Assembly (NCBI GenBank): GCA_009778595.1
Contig: WRJI01000005.1
Span: 1 to 57,529, forward strand
Length of the DNA stretch: 57,529 nucleotides
DNA from: Peptococcaceae bacterium
Lineage (GTDB): Bacteria; Bacillota; Desulfitobacteriia; Desulfitobacteriales; Syntrophobotulaceae
Direction of reading: 5' to 3'
Every line of letters starts with the position of its first letter. Position 1 is the first letter of the stretch. The notes beneath the pieces were generated by a model, which worked only from the letters and a program-made list of their open reading frames with translations, was not told where the DNA came from and did not search any database. Both the position numbers and the translations under genes were made by a program. This document shows positions 1-8,582 of the stretch, piece by piece.

Positions 1-270
1 ATAAACATGAGTACAGCCTTGGAACTCTTATGGGAAGCCGCAGACGCAAAAGGTTATCTTGAAGATCTCAAGAAGCATATTGCGGAACAGGCTGCAGTAG
101 AAGCCAGGACAGAAGGTAAGATCGAAGGTAAGATCGAAGGTAAGATCGAAGGCAAAATGGAAATGGCTGTCAAGATGCTGCTGAGTGGCGAAACTTTAGA
201 ACGAATCGCTGAATGGACGGAACTGCCACCGGAAACAATACAAGACTTAAATAATAACTTGACCCCGTAG
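1..270 (+). CDS. Rpn-type nuclease, C-terminal part (5' end outside window)
   Basis: The reading frame is open at the window edge, so only a C-terminal part of about 89 residues is visible; the ATG at position 7 is probably internal. A Lys/Glu-rich stretch with four consecutive GKIE-type units (12-nt repeat, about 115-153) is followed by a short helical tail. This tail is typical of the C-terminus of Rpn/PD-(D/E)XK recombination-promoting nuclease or putative transposase proteins, which are about 300 residues long. The catalytic domain is not in the window, so the assignment rests on the tail alone. The stop codon abuts a truncated toxin-like gene on the opposite strand, suggesting a deletion junction. 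A generic charged coiled coil of another family cannot be excluded. Confidence 0.5.
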   Translation: MNMSTALELLWEAADAKGYLEDLKKHIAEQAAVEARTEGKIEGKIEGKIEGKMEMAVKMLLSGETLERIAEWTELPPETIQDLNNNLTP

Positions 271-425
271 GTCACCAGCACAAAGGTTCCTTTAAGGGTT
301 CCTGCCAGATGAGCTGTTTTCACATCACCAAGTGGAAGTTGCTCGATGGCACGATAAAGGCGTAAAGCGGTGGTTTTACCCTGCGACAAAATGAACTTCT
401 CTGCTTGCTTATGATACTTAATCAT
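54..425 (-). pseudogene. RelE/ParE-like toxin, 3'-truncated
   Basis: The first ~48 residues (about 284-425) look like the N-terminal half of a RelE/ParE toxin: MIKYHKQAEKFI, then a helix ending in a LPLGDVK motif and LAGTLKG. The usual following block (RLRVGDYRVIF-type strands with the catalytic Arg/Tyr) is missing. From about 270 downwards the frame simply runs through the antisense strand of the Rpn-type gene. The likely reading is that the 3' half was deleted and joined to the end of the neighbouring gene, leaving a non-functional toxin. The start overlaps the stop of an upstream antitoxin-like frame by 8 nt, the usual arrangement of toxin-antitoxin pairs. Family assignment is by eye. Confidence 0.45.
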
Positions 426-597
426 CCGCCAACTCCTCTATCCTTGTTAACACCTCCGAAGCGTCTACCACATTACCGGAAGCAAGAAGCCCATGGAGTT
501 CATCTTCCTCAGCCGGATCAAGAAAAAGCTCCGATTCCTGTTCCTGTCTGAGGTAACGAATGAACGATAAACAAAAAGAGACTGCTCGTACTTGCAT
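418..597 (-). CDS. putative antitoxin (small acidic protein)
   Basis: A 59-residue frame opens at an ATG and ends with TAA overlapping the start of the RelE-like remnant by 8 nt. The C-terminal 45 residues are acidic and helical (ELFLDPAEEDELHGLLASGN, then DASEVLTRIEELADD), as expected for a toxin-neutralising tail. The frame stays open upstream to about 680 without another good start, and no convincing ribosome site precedes the ATG. The true N-terminus may therefore lie further upstream or be damaged. The role is inferred only from position and composition. Confidence 0.35.
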   Translation of the reverse strand: MQVRAVSFCLSFIRYLRQEQESELFLDPAEEDELHGLLASGNVVDASEVLTRIEELADD

Positions 598-746
598 ATG
601 AAGAGCAGTCGCGTACTTTATTAGATATATCCATTTTATGCCATTATCGGCTCTTGCACTTTTAAAATATGCACCCTCCGGTAATTACCCCATTGACTCT
701 TGTGTTGAATCTGTTTAATAATTTATCCATGGCTTAGCCTTCCTCA

Positions 747-1496
747 TTATTGTGAAAGAGGATACTGCCTCCAAATGCTGTCTTCATTCAACATTTCGCC
801 GGCTGCTGACGTCCATTGTCCCAACCCTTCGCCGCTGTACAACAGGCCCCTGCCGAGAATATAACCTATGGCATATTCACGCCAGGCTTTATAATGTTCT
901 TTTGCCATTTGCATGGAACAGTGGAGATATTCGTAACATTCATCCTCAGTAATATATTCTGCATTGTAGCACTGTCTGGCCACTCCGGCCAGTCTCTCAA
1001 TATCCCATGAAGAGACGTCCATGACTGAAAATATTTCATCGTAAGAGGCCAGTATCGGTTTTACCTGCAAGGCCCCGACCGCGGTAGCCAACGGCTCATT
1101 TTTACTCAGGGCAACCTGTGCTTTCTTTGCTTCAGAAGTGTATTTGCCATCAATCATCATTTGCTTTAATGGATTGACAACAAATTCAGGAAAATGCTGT
1201 CTCATATCGACTGTGCGGGTTGCCTGCAATCCTGCCAATGAAGCTAATACCGCCATAGCTGAATCTCTGTTTTTAATATCCCAATAATCGGCTAACATGT
1301 ATTTCTTCAAGCCTTTGATGTTTGAATTATACAATTTAAGAGTCCTTGCCGGCTGAAAACCGGTGCCATTTATAAACATGGCTCCATAGCAATGTTCTTC
1401 CTCTCTCCCTGGTCTTCCGGGATATTGTTGTTCAAATGCTTTTCTTTCTTCAATGGCTTTTTGACTGGGTGCCAGAAGTCGATCTAAAAAACCCAT
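747..1496 (-). CDS. DUF1266 domain protein
   Basis: Soluble protein of 249 residues with no signal peptide or membrane segment. Its C-terminal two thirds match the DUF1266 family as I know it: conserved WDI, a Tyr-rich ECYEYL helix, and an AIGYILGRGLL segment followed by W...EML...W. The start was placed at MGFLDRLLAP because a GGAGGG site lies about 8 nt upstream; a longer in-frame start at 1556 lacks one. It is transcribed alone, divergently from ilvC, from a consensus promoter at 1589-1617. The biochemical function of DUF1266 is not known; the family occurs singly and in surface or polymorphic-toxin-like contexts. No partner genes are seen here. Confidence 0.7.
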   Translation of the reverse strand: MGFLDRLLAPSQKAIEERKAFEQQYPGRPGREEEHCYGAMFINGTGFQPARTLKLYNSNIKGLKKYMLADYWDIKNRDSAMAVLASLAGLQATRTVDMRQHFPEFVVNPLKQMMIDGKYTSEAKKAQVALSKNEPLATAVGALQVKPILASYDEIFSVMDVSSWDIERLAGVARQCYNAEYITEDECYEYLHCSMQMAKEHYKAWREYAIGYILGRGLLYSGEGLGQWTSAAGEMLNEDSIWRQYPLSQ

Positions 1497-1588
1497 AAAT
1501 AATAGTCCCTCCTCTTTTCTTCTGAGAAATACAGCGTGAAAGCAATCTCTTTTCAACCTGACCGTGTCGTATGAAATGCATAATACAC

Positions 1589-1617
1589 ATTATAATCTAT
1601 ATAGACAGACCTGTCAA
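1589..1617 (-). promoter_or_regulatory. sigma-A promoter of the DUF1266 gene
   Basis: On the minus strand TTGACA (1617-1612) is separated by exactly 17 nt from TATAAT (1594-1589), a perfect consensus. The start codon of the DUF1266 gene follows about 90 nt downstream. Confidence 0.85.
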
Positions 1618-1653
1618 TCAGAATCTTTTTAGGGGGTTCGTGTCATGAATGTA

Positions 1654-1703
1654 AGTAAATTCCTCTCTCTGATCCACTGTGGAACTTTCTTTGGGAATTT
1701 ACT
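1654..1703 (+). promoter_or_regulatory. inverted repeat in the ilvC leader
   Basis: AGTAAATTCC (1654-1663) is perfectly repeated in inverted orientation as GGAATTTACT (1694-1703), with an inner near-palindrome TCCACTGTGGA in the loop. It lies 130-180 nt upstream of ilvC. No T-run follows, and no T-box consensus (AGGGTGGNACCGCG-like) was found in this leader. The role is unknown: it could be an RNA structure, an operator or a small transposon remnant. Confidence 0.35.
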
Positions 1704-1832
1704 ACCATCTTTCAGAAGGGACTACCAAATGCGCCCTGTTGCAGTTCACCAGAGAAAAGTGTACCATTATAGGAGCGCCCTCGACCCTGAGGCCGCACTC
1801 AAATACCCTTCCATGATAAAGGAGAACACCCA

Positions 1833-2831
1833 ATGGCTAAAATGTATTACGACGCCGACGCCGACCTCAGCCTTCTCCAAAACAAAACCATCGCCGTTAT
1901 GGGGTGGGGGAGCCAAGGCCACGCCCAATCCCAAAACCTCAAGGAATCCGGGCTCAATGTCATTGTCGGTTTGCGCCAAAACAGCCCCCGGTGGCAAGCC
2001 GCCGAACAAGCCGGTCTGACTGTGATGACCGTATCCGAGGCCGCGTCTCAAGCCGATTTCATTCAGATCCTGCTCCCCGACGAACGCCAAGCCAAAGTGT
2101 ATCGGGAACAAATCGCACCCCATCTGACTGCCGGGAAAATCCTCTGTTTTTCCCACGGCTTCAACATCCATTTCGGCCAGATCGTGCCGCCGGCCGATGT
2201 TGACGTCATCATGATCGCCCCAAAAAGCCCCGGCCACCTTGTCCGCCGCACTTACACAGAAGGCGCGGGCGTTCCCGGCCTCATCGCCGTTCACAAAGAC
2301 TCTTCCGGCAACGCGTACCAATTGGGGCTCGCTTATGCCAAAGGCATCGGGTGCACCCGGGCCGGCGTTCTGGACACCACTTTTAAAGAAGAGACCGAAA
2401 CCGACCTTTTCGGAGAACAAGTCGTGCTTTGCGGCGGCATGACAGAACTCGTGCGAGCCGGGTTCGACACACTGATAGAAGCCGGTTATCAACCGGAAAG
2501 CGCTTATTTCGAATGTCTCCACGAACTCAAACTTATCGTAGATCTTATGTATGAGGGTGGCATCGCCTGGATGCGGCATTCGATCTCGGACACCGCCCAA
2601 TACGGCGACATGACAGTCGGCCCCCGCATCATAACGGAAGAAACACGACGGGAGATGAAAAAAGTTCTCACAGAAATCCAAACCGGTGAATTCGCGAAAA
2701 ACTGGCTGCTGGAAAACCAGGTTGGCCGACCGGCTTTCAACGCCTTGGCCAGAAAAGACGACGATCATCCCATTGAAACCGTTGGGAAAGAGTTGCGGGG
2801 AATGATGAGCTGGCTCAAAAAGCAGAAGTAA
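1833..2831 (+). CDS. ilvC: ketol-acid reductoisomerase
   Basis: NAD(P)H-dependent isomeroreductase of valine and isoleucine synthesis, converting acetolactate or acetohydroxybutyrate to the dihydroxy acid with Mg2+. Length 332 fits the short class I enzymes. The Rossmann motif GWGSQGHA lies at about 24-31 and the cofactor loop LRQNSPRW at 47-54. The metal ligands are visible as the ETDLFGEQ and YFECLHELK motifs (Asp/Glu and Glu-x3-Glu). One Ser usually seen in the phosphate-binding loop is Arg here, and the usual TAEYG is TAQYG, so cofactor preference should not be assumed. AAAGGAGA precedes the ATG. No other ilv or leu gene is nearby; it is monocistronic, with a terminator directly after it. 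Confidence 0.95.
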   Translation: MAKMYYDADADLSLLQNKTIAVMGWGSQGHAQSQNLKESGLNVIVGLRQNSPRWQAAEQAGLTVMTVSEAASQADFIQILLPDERQAKVYREQIAPHLTAGKILCFSHGFNIHFGQIVPPADVDVIMIAPKSPGHLVRRTYTEGAGVPGLIAVHKDSSGNAYQLGLAYAKGIGCTRAGVLDTTFKEETETDLFGEQVVLCGGMTELVRAGFDTLIEAGYQPESAYFECLHELKLIVDLMYEGGIAWMRHSISDTAQYGDMTVGPRIITEETRREMKKVLTEIQTGEFAKNWLLENQVGRPAFNALARKDDDHPIETVGKELRGMMSWLKKQK

Positions 2832-2842
2832 GTATGCCAAAT

Positions 2843-2878
2843 TCAATAAGCCCCGACCTCCCTGGCGGGGCTTATTGA
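2843..2878. terminator. bidirectional intrinsic terminator after ilvC
   Basis: TCAATAAGCCCCG (2843-2855) pairs perfectly (13 bp) with CGGGGCTTATTGA (2866-2878) around a 10-nt loop. It sits between ilvC and the convergent small-peptide gene and can serve both directions; only short A/T stretches flank it. Confidence 0.75.
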
Positions 2879-2889
2879 GAAAAGGCTCT

Positions 2890-3084
2890 TTAGAAAATGA
2901 CGCCCAAAGCAATAAGAATCAGGACGGCAATACCGATGATCCCGGCACCCATGCCACCGGCAAATCTTCCGCCGCCGTCGCAGCCGAAGCCCCCGAATTC
3001 AGGAACCGGAGCAAAGGCTTGATAGGGAGCAACAGCGGGAGCAGCCGGAGCGCCGTAACCGTAAGCGTAATTATTGCAACACAT
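2890..3084 (-). CDS. small Gly/Ala/Pro-rich YjcZ-like membrane peptide
   Basis: Sixty-four residues. The N-terminus is rich in Tyr, Gly, Ala and Pro (MCCNNYAYGYGAPAAP), a Gly-rich middle follows, and one C-terminal membrane helix (GIIGIAVLILIALGVIF) ends the protein. This layout matches the YjcZ/sporulation-associated small membrane peptides of Bacillota, whose function is unknown. A strong AAGGAGG site lies 8 nt before the ATG. It sits immediately downstream of a 26-residue peptide of similar design on the same strand, so the two probably form one unit. Its presence weakly suggests a spore-forming host. Assignment is by composition and layout, not by a conserved catalytic motif. Confidence 0.65.
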   Translation of the reverse strand: MCCNNYAYGYGAPAAPAVAPYQAFAPVPEFGGFGCDGGGRFAGGMGAGIIGIAVLILIALGVIF

Positions 3085-3116
3085 TTGTTTTGCCTCCTTG
3101 GTATTTAGATAATGAA

Positions 3117-3197
3117 TTAGAATACGATACTAAGGGCAATCAACAGAAGGACGATAACAACAACAATGGCTATACCTGCGTTGGCTTGCAAAAACAT
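3117..3197 (-). CDS. 26-residue single-helix membrane peptide
   Basis: A 26-codon frame (MFLQANAGIAIVVVIVLLLI, then ALSIVF) is almost entirely one hydrophobic helix. GGAGGAAACAATT precedes the ATG, an excellent ribosome site, which is the main argument that it is a real gene. Its C-terminal half resembles the membrane helix of the next gene on the same strand, so it is probably a shortened paralogue of the YjcZ-like peptide. Function is unknown. Confidence 0.6.
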   Translation of the reverse strand: MFLQANAGIAIVVVIVLLLIALSIVF

Positions 3198-3402
3198 AAT
3201 TGTTTCCTCCTTATTGTGAACTGGAATGAGTAATCGGAACTGATCCGCTTTACCATCCTTGAGCGGCGCTTTTCTGTTTACTCGATAATACAGATTATGT
3301 AAATATTGGAATTTCGTGCTTGTCTCCCGATGCTTTCAGAAAATGATTATTCGTACCTATTTCCTGGAAATACTAAGGTCATACATAGAAAGGAACAGAT
3401 CT

Positions 3403-3858
3403 ATGGCTGACTTCGGGTTTCTCCCTTTGGTATTGTGGGAAATCATTCTGATGGCTTTGGCGGCCCTTGTCATCCTTAAAGGCTGGAAGGGGATGGTTCT
3501 GTCATGGGGGTTGCTGGTGATAGGCTGCGTTCTCACAATGGACAGAAACATTCCTTGGCTGATGTTGGGAACCATTTTAGGCGTGCTGCTCATGGGATTG
3601 AGCCTGGAATTCCTGATCAAACAAAAAAGCGATGTCCAGGGATTTTTGCACCTGGAAACCGGTGTCGTCGGCATGTTTTTTCTTATGGCCCTGGGTTGGG
3701 CCCTCTTGCCGGTAGCGCTGTTGGCGGGAGCTCTCTGCGGCGGTCTCATCCTACGGCGATACATGTCCGTACCCGGTCTGAAAGGATGGGTATTGTTTCT
3801 GCTGGGTGAGCGCCTGGTTTTTTCTGTGGTATGGCTTGTTTTAGGCAACTTAATCTGA
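3403..3858 (+). CDS. integral membrane protein of unknown function
   Basis: About 151 residues with four to five hydrophobic segments (LVLWEIILMALAALVIL; MVLSWGLLVIGCVL; WLMLGTILGVLLMGLSL; GMFFLMALGWALLPVALLAG; WVLFLLGERLVFSVVWLVL). The start was placed at the ATG preceded by GAAAGGAAC; an upstream in-frame ATG at 3316 would add an odd 29-residue leader. It ends 12 nt before recJ and is probably co-transcribed with it. I do not recognise the family, and no polar motif suggests a reaction. Confidence 0.65.
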   Translation: MADFGFLPLVLWEIILMALAALVILKGWKGMVLSWGLLVIGCVLTMDRNIPWLMLGTILGVLLMGLSLEFLIKQKSDVQGFLHLETGVVGMFFLMALGWALLPVALLAGALCGGLILRRYMSVPGLKGWVLFLLGERLVFSVVWLVLGNLI

Positions 3859-3870
3859 TACTCTTATGCC

Positions 3871-5961
3871 ATGCAAAAAATATGGTCTGTAGGATCTCGG
3901 GAACCGGGAGCCCCTTTGCTTCCTTTCATATTACAATCACGCGGTCATGGATCACCGGAAAAAGCCGCGACTTATTTGAGTCCGTCGATGTTTGATCTTC
4001 ATGACCCTTTTCTGTTTCGGGACATGGGATCGGCGGTTGACCGTCTCCTTCTGGCCCGCCGGAAAAGCGAGCAAATCCTTGTTCACGGCGATTATGACGC
4101 CGACGGTGTGACAGCCACAGCTTTGCTCTATCTTGCACTAACCCGGTGGGGTTTTTCTGTGATCGTGCATATTCCCGAACGTTCAGCAGGTTACGGTCTC
4201 CATGCCGAGGTGGTTGAACAAGCGGCAGAAAAGGGCATCCATCTGATTATCACCGTGGATTGCGGTATCAAAGCCGTGGAAGAAGCGGCGTTGGCCCGCT
4301 CCTTAGGGATCGATCTGATTGTGACCGATCACCACGAACCGGGTGAAACTCTGCCTGAGGCTGTGGCTCTGTTGGACCCAAAAACAGACAACGGCTACCC
4401 CTGGTCAGATTTGGCAGGCGTCGGGGTGGCTTTCAAACTGGTTCAAGCCGTCGCCCAAAGGCTGGATGCCGCCTCTGATACACGCCGGTTTTTGGATATT
4501 GTCGCTTTAGGCACCATTGCCGACGTCGTGCCTTTAGAAGGCGAAAATCGTGTCATCGTGGCCCACGGACTCCGTCAGATGGCCGAAACGGTCCATCCCG
4601 GTCTGAGAGCCCTTCTCTCGGAATGCGGTATCGCCGAAAAAACCCCCCACGCGGGACAGATCGCCTTCATGGCGGCACCCCGGATCAACGCCGCCGGCAG
4701 AATGGACACCTGCCGTTTGGCTCTCAATCTGTTATTGACTCAAGATAAAACCGAGGCGGAAGCTTTCGCCCGGGAATTGACCCGGGAAAATCTAAACCGT
4801 CAAAAAACCGAACAAGAAATCCTTGGGGAAGCCCTGGCCCAACTCGAAGCCCAAACCCAATCGGCGGCAGGGGAGTTGCCCCGGGCCATCGTCCTGGCCT
4901 CATCGAGTTGGCGGCATGGTGTTATCGGCATTGTGGCCTCCCGATTGGTGGAACGGTATCATCGCCCCAGCTACATGATCGCCATCGAAGAAGAAAAAGC
5001 CAAAGGTTCGGCACGAGGGATTGAGGGCTACCATGTCTTGGAAGAATTGACCCGACAGCAGACATGGCTAACGGCTTTTGGAGGCCATGTTCATGCCGCC
5101 GGCTTCTCTTTGAGTCCCGATGATATAGATTCCTTACGTTTAGGCCTCAACGACGGTCTGGCCAACGCGCCACCTGATCTGTTCATCCCCCACGTCCGGG
5201 TGGACGCAATCCTGGTTTTATCCGAAGTGGACCTGGCTCTGGTACGGGCGTTGGCCCGGCTGGCTCCCTATGGCGCGGGGAATCCGTCACCGGTATTCGG
5301 GTTTCGCCGACTGCAGGTGTTATCAACCCAACGCATGGGCAAGGAAGGCCAACATCTGAAACTTAGAGTTGCGGACCCTGTGAATCGCAACGCCTACACC
5401 GCAAGTTACGAGGTGGTCGCTTTCAACAAAGCCGATGAAGAGGAAGCTATCCGCGCCGCCGGTTTAATTGATCTGGTCGCGGCTCTCGAAATTAACCGCT
5501 ACCGTGATCTGGAATCGGTTCAGATCATGCTGAGGGATTGGGCTCCGACTGAAGAAGCCAGATGGGAAGAATCGCCAATAGCCGGTGAAGTTCAGGTCAA
5601 GGCTGCGGTTCAAGATAAGGTCCCCCCAACCCTTATCACCAGAGATCAGGTAACTGCGGTATACAAAGCTTTGCGCAAACGTGCCGGTGACCAAGCCTCC
5701 GGTGACCAAGCCTCCGGCGACCAAGCCTCCGGATGTATGAAGGGCTTCCTTTGGGAAGGCACCCCTGAAGAAAGCGAATGTGTTAAGATCCTGGAGGAAC
5801 TTGGTCTGATCTATTGGTTAGGCGGCACCAAACCTTGGGCACTTTTTTTGGTGAATAACCCGAAAAAGCGTGACCTGGCGACGTCTTTCCGATATACTAT
5901 TAGTACCTTACAGACGCAAAGCGTCAACAAAAAACAAGAGAATCCACATTCTGAATCCTGA
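3871..5961 (+). CDS. recJ: single-stranded-DNA exonuclease RecJ
   Basis: 5'-3' ssDNA exonuclease of the DHH phosphoesterase family, acting in recombination and mismatch or base-excision repair. The catalytic motifs are complete: GDYDADG at 73-79, VDCG near 129-132, TDHHE at 152-156, then the DHHA1 domain with a GGHVHAAGF motif and a C-terminal OB-like domain. Length 696 is near the upper end for short RecJ forms. Two oddities: three exact pentapeptide repeats GDQAS at residues 606-620 (15-nt unit, 5686-5730), and a last ~20 residues encoded by the dispersed repeat element at 5900-6000, so the native C-terminus was replaced or extended. No strong ribosome site is seen; it may be coupled to the preceding gene. 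Confidence 0.92.
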   Translation: MQKIWSVGSREPGAPLLPFILQSRGHGSPEKAATYLSPSMFDLHDPFLFRDMGSAVDRLLLARRKSEQILVHGDYDADGVTATALLYLALTRWGFSVIVHIPERSAGYGLHAEVVEQAAEKGIHLIITVDCGIKAVEEAALARSLGIDLIVTDHHEPGETLPEAVALLDPKTDNGYPWSDLAGVGVAFKLVQAVAQRLDAASDTRRFLDIVALGTIADVVPLEGENRVIVAHGLRQMAETVHPGLRALLSECGIAEKTPHAGQIAFMAAPRINAAGRMDTCRLALNLLLTQDKTEAEAFARELTRENLNRQKTEQEILGEALAQLEAQTQSAAGELPRAIVLASSSWRHGVIGIVASRLVERYHRPSYMIAIEEEKAKGSARGIEGYHVLEELTRQQTWLTAFGGHVHAAGFSLSPDDIDSLRLGLNDGLANAPPDLFIPHVRVDAILVLSEVDLALVRALARLAPYGAGNPSPVFGFRRLQVLSTQRMGKEGQHLKLRVADPVNRNAYTASYEVVAFNKADEEEAIRAAGLIDLVAALEINRYRDLESVQIMLRDWAPTEEARWEESPIAGEVQVKAAVQDKVPPTLITRDQVTAVYKALRKRAGDQASGDQASGDQASGCMKGFLWEGTPEESECVKILEELGLIYWLGGTKPWALFLVNNPKKRDLATSFRYTISTLQTQSVNKKQENPHSES
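5686..5730 (+). repeat. 15-bp tandem repeat x3 inside recJ
   Basis: GGTGACCAAGCCTCC is repeated three times (third copy GGCGACC...), in frame, encoding three GDQAS units in the C-terminal region of RecJ. Confidence 0.95.
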
Positions 5962-6000
5962 ATACTGAATCCTGAATACTTGCGGTCGAAGACCGCATTA
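5900..6000 (-). repeat. dispersed element copy A (7-nt unit x4)
   Basis: On the minus strand: TAATGCGGTCTTCGACCGC hairpin, four 7-nt units (GTATTCA or GGATTCA), GAATGTGGATT, a T-rich stretch, GACGCTTTGCGTC hairpin, GTAAGGTACTAA. It lies between recJ and rel and overlaps the end of recJ, including its stop codon. The left hairpin differs in sequence from the other copies but keeps its pairing. Confidence 0.9.
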
Positions 6001-6027
6001 GAAACAGTTAACAGATAAGGTGATCTC

Positions 6028-8172
6028 ATGACCTCAATGCTGGTTCTCAAAGAAAAAACCCATTATCTCATCGACAAAGACTGGGACAAAATCCTGGAGG
6101 CTTTTTCTTTAGCTGAAGAGGCTCATAAGGATCAGTATCGCATTTCTGGTGAAGCCTATATCCAGCATCCCTTAGAGACAGCCATTATCTTGGCGGAGTT
6201 GGAAATGGACGCCGCCACCATTCAATCCGCTTTGCTTCACGATGTGGCCGAAGACACGGATTTTCAACTCGATATGTTGCGGGAACGGTTCGGCGACGAG
6301 GTCGCTTGTTTGGTTGACGGCGTAACAAAGCTGAGCAAAATCTCCTATAAGACAAAAATGGAGATCCAGGTGGAAAACCTGCGCAAGATGTTTTTGGCTA
6401 TGGCTAACGATATTCGGGTCATCCTGATCAAGTTGGCGGACCGCTTGCATAATATGCGGACCCTCCGATTTCATACGATTTCCAAACAAGAGTCCATCGC
6501 CCGGGAGACTCTGGAAATCTACGCACCTTTGGCCAACAGGCTAGGGATTTTCCAGATCAAATGGGAGCTTGAGGATCTGTCTTTCAAATATTTGCACCCC
6601 CAAGAGTATTTTGATTTGATCGAAGGGATTTCCCTCAAGCGGCAGGAGCGGGAACAAAAAATTGATGAAGTCACGTCCCAGATTCACGAACGTTTGAAAG
6701 AGGTCGGTGTCAACGCCGAAATCTCCGGTCGGCCCAAGCATTACTATAGCATCTACCAAAAAATGATCCGCCAAAACAGAGATTTGAGCGAGATCTACGA
6801 TCTTACAGCTATCCGGGTCATTGTTGAAAGTGTTAACGATTGTTACGGCGCCCTTGGCATTATCCATACCCTGTGGAAACCTTTGCCCGGGCGCTTCAAA
6901 GACTATATTGCCATGCCCAAACCCAATCTCTATCAATCCCTGCACACCACGGTCATCGGCAAGACCGGCGAACCTTTTGAGATTCAGATCCGCACTCAAG
7001 CTATGCACCAGACAGCGGAATACGGTATCGCCGCCCATTGGAAATACAAAGAGAATACCGTAGCCAACACAAGTTTCGAACAAAAACTGGCGTGGTTGCG
7101 TCAGCTTTTAGAATGGCAGCACGATTCCAATGATGCGGGGGAGTTCATGGAGGCCCTCCAAGCCGATCTGTTCGCTGATACGGTTTTTGTCTTTACGCCC
7201 AAAGGAGACGTTATCGAGTTGCCGGCGGATTCCTGTCCCATAGATTTTGCGTATAGAGTTCATACTGACGTGGGACACCGCTGTATCGGCGCCAAAGTCA
7301 ACGGCCGTATTGCCACCTTTGACACCAAACTGATGAACGGGGATATCGTTGAGATTCTGACTTCGAAAATACCCCAAGGACCCAGCCGTGATTGGGTCTG
7401 TATGGTGAAGACTTCCCAGGCGCGAAACAAAATCCGTCAATGGTTCCGCAAAGAACAGCGCGAGCAGCATATCGTCCGGGGCAAAGACGGACTCGAGAGG
7501 GAAGCCCAAAAGCTTGGTCTGATCCCGGAAAAGGCCTTGTCTTCGGAGAACATGCACAAACTTCTGAAAACGTTCTCCATGAATACCCTTGACGATCTCT
7601 ACGCGGTTATGGGCGCCGGTAACATAACCTACAAACGGGTTTTGACCAAACTCAAGGAATGGTTACCCAAAGAAGAAATTATGGATCCAAACGTTATCGA
7701 TTTCGCCAAAGAATCCGCCCGGGACGACAAGTCACATATCCGCGTCAAAGGCATCGACAACGTGGCTGTTAAATTTGCTCAATGCTGTTCTCCCATGCCG
7801 GGGGACGATGTGGTTGGATACACCACCCGCGGACGCGGGGTTTCCATACATCGCCGAGCTTGTCCCCAAGCGCAGGCTCTTATAAAACAGGAACCCGAAC
7901 GCATTATTGAGGTGTCCTGGGATGAGAACCAGAGTATCCACTACCCGGTGGACATTCATATCGAAAGCCGGGTGAATTTGCATCTGATCTCAGATATTAT
8001 GAACGTCGTCAAAGAAACCCATATCCGATTGTTAGGCTTGAACGCCCATGAGGATAAAGCTCACATGTCTCATATCCATATGCGTGTTGAGGTAAGAGGT
8101 CTGGATCACCTTGAGTTCATTCTGAACAAATTGCGTCAAGTCAAAGACGTTGTGGGCGCGGAAAGGGTATAA
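6028..8172 (+). CDS. rel: bifunctional (p)ppGpp synthetase/hydrolase
   Basis: Rel enzyme of the stringent response: makes ppGpp/pppGpp from ATP and GDP/GTP on starvation and degrades it otherwise. Length 714 is typical. The HD hydrolase domain is intact (H47, H71-D72, EDT at 75-77). The synthetase domain contains RFKDYIAMPKP followed by NLYQSLHTT, with the RxKD signature of bifunctional Rel. TGS (about 395-455), zinc-finger-like (Cys-Cys near AQCCSPMPGD) and C-terminal ACT domains follow. AAGGTGATCT precedes the ATG. It follows recJ as in many Bacillota. Its stop codon coincides with the first three bases of repeat copy B. Confidence 0.95.
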   Translation: MTSMLVLKEKTHYLIDKDWDKILEAFSLAEEAHKDQYRISGEAYIQHPLETAIILAELEMDAATIQSALLHDVAEDTDFQLDMLRERFGDEVACLVDGVTKLSKISYKTKMEIQVENLRKMFLAMANDIRVILIKLADRLHNMRTLRFHTISKQESIARETLEIYAPLANRLGIFQIKWELEDLSFKYLHPQEYFDLIEGISLKRQEREQKIDEVTSQIHERLKEVGVNAEISGRPKHYYSIYQKMIRQNRDLSEIYDLTAIRVIVESVNDCYGALGIIHTLWKPLPGRFKDYIAMPKPNLYQSLHTTVIGKTGEPFEIQIRTQAMHQTAEYGIAAHWKYKENTVANTSFEQKLAWLRQLLEWQHDSNDAGEFMEALQADLFADTVFVFTPKGDVIELPADSCPIDFAYRVHTDVGHRCIGAKVNGRIATFDTKLMNGDIVEILTSKIPQGPSRDWVCMVKTSQARNKIRQWFRKEQREQHIVRGKDGLEREAQKLGLIPEKALSSENMHKLLKTFSMNTLDDLYAVMGAGNITYKRVLTKLKEWLPKEEIMDPNVIDFAKESARDDKSHIRVKGIDNVAVKFAQCCSPMPGDDVVGYTTRGRGVSIHRRACPQAQALIKQEPERIIEVSWDENQSIHYPVDIHIESRVNLHLISDIMNVVKETHIRLLGLNAHEDKAHMSHIHMRVEVRGLDHLEFILNKLRQVKDVVGAERV

Positions 8173-8263
8173 CGCGGGCTCTGCCCGCAAGTATCCAGTA
8201 TTCAGGATTCAGAATGTGGATATTCTTGTTTTTTATTGACGCTTCGCGTCTATAAGCGACTAA
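8170..8263 (+). repeat. dispersed element copy B (7-nt unit x3)
   Basis: TAACGCGGGC-TCT-GCCCGC hairpin, three 7-nt units (GTATCCA, GTATTCA, GGATTCA), GAATGTGGA, T-rich stretch, GACGC-TTC-GCGTC hairpin, TATAAGCGACTAA. The first TAA is the stop codon of rel. Shortest of the six copies. Confidence 0.92.
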
Positions 8264-8582
8264 TGATTATATATGGGGTGCATGACAAATTTGTAGAGCG
8301 AAGCCTTCAAATATTGGGGCTTATAACAACAGAAAAGGCGCGACCGGGAATAAACCCCTTCACGCCAAATGTCAACTTCTGGTTTTCCGGTATATCCTAG
8401 CAAGGTTTTGAACAGCCTTTTTATTTACTCTTCAAACACTTTACTCACCCCTACCTTTTTCTCTTCCATATATCCTATGAAAAAGGACAACCTATGGCAA
8501 TACATTAACAAAATAAACACGACAAGTCAAGACTCATGCTTTAATCTAACCAGAATTCTTAACTCTTATTCTTTTCCCCGTT
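8264..8582. other. intergenic region, no gene recognised
   Basis: About 320 bp between repeat copy B and the end of the convergent membrane-protein gene. It is A/T-rich. The only plus-strand frame of note (8369-8602) encodes a low-complexity Ser/Phe/Ile-rich sequence without a ribosome site, and I do not support it as a gene. An imperfect GGCG...CGCC pairing around 8338-8366 could be a weak terminator. Confidence 0.5.

Noticed and set aside
1767-2912. 381-residue minus-strand frame opposite ilvC
   Set aside because: Antisense shadow of ilvC with no ribosome site; it would cross the bidirectional terminator.
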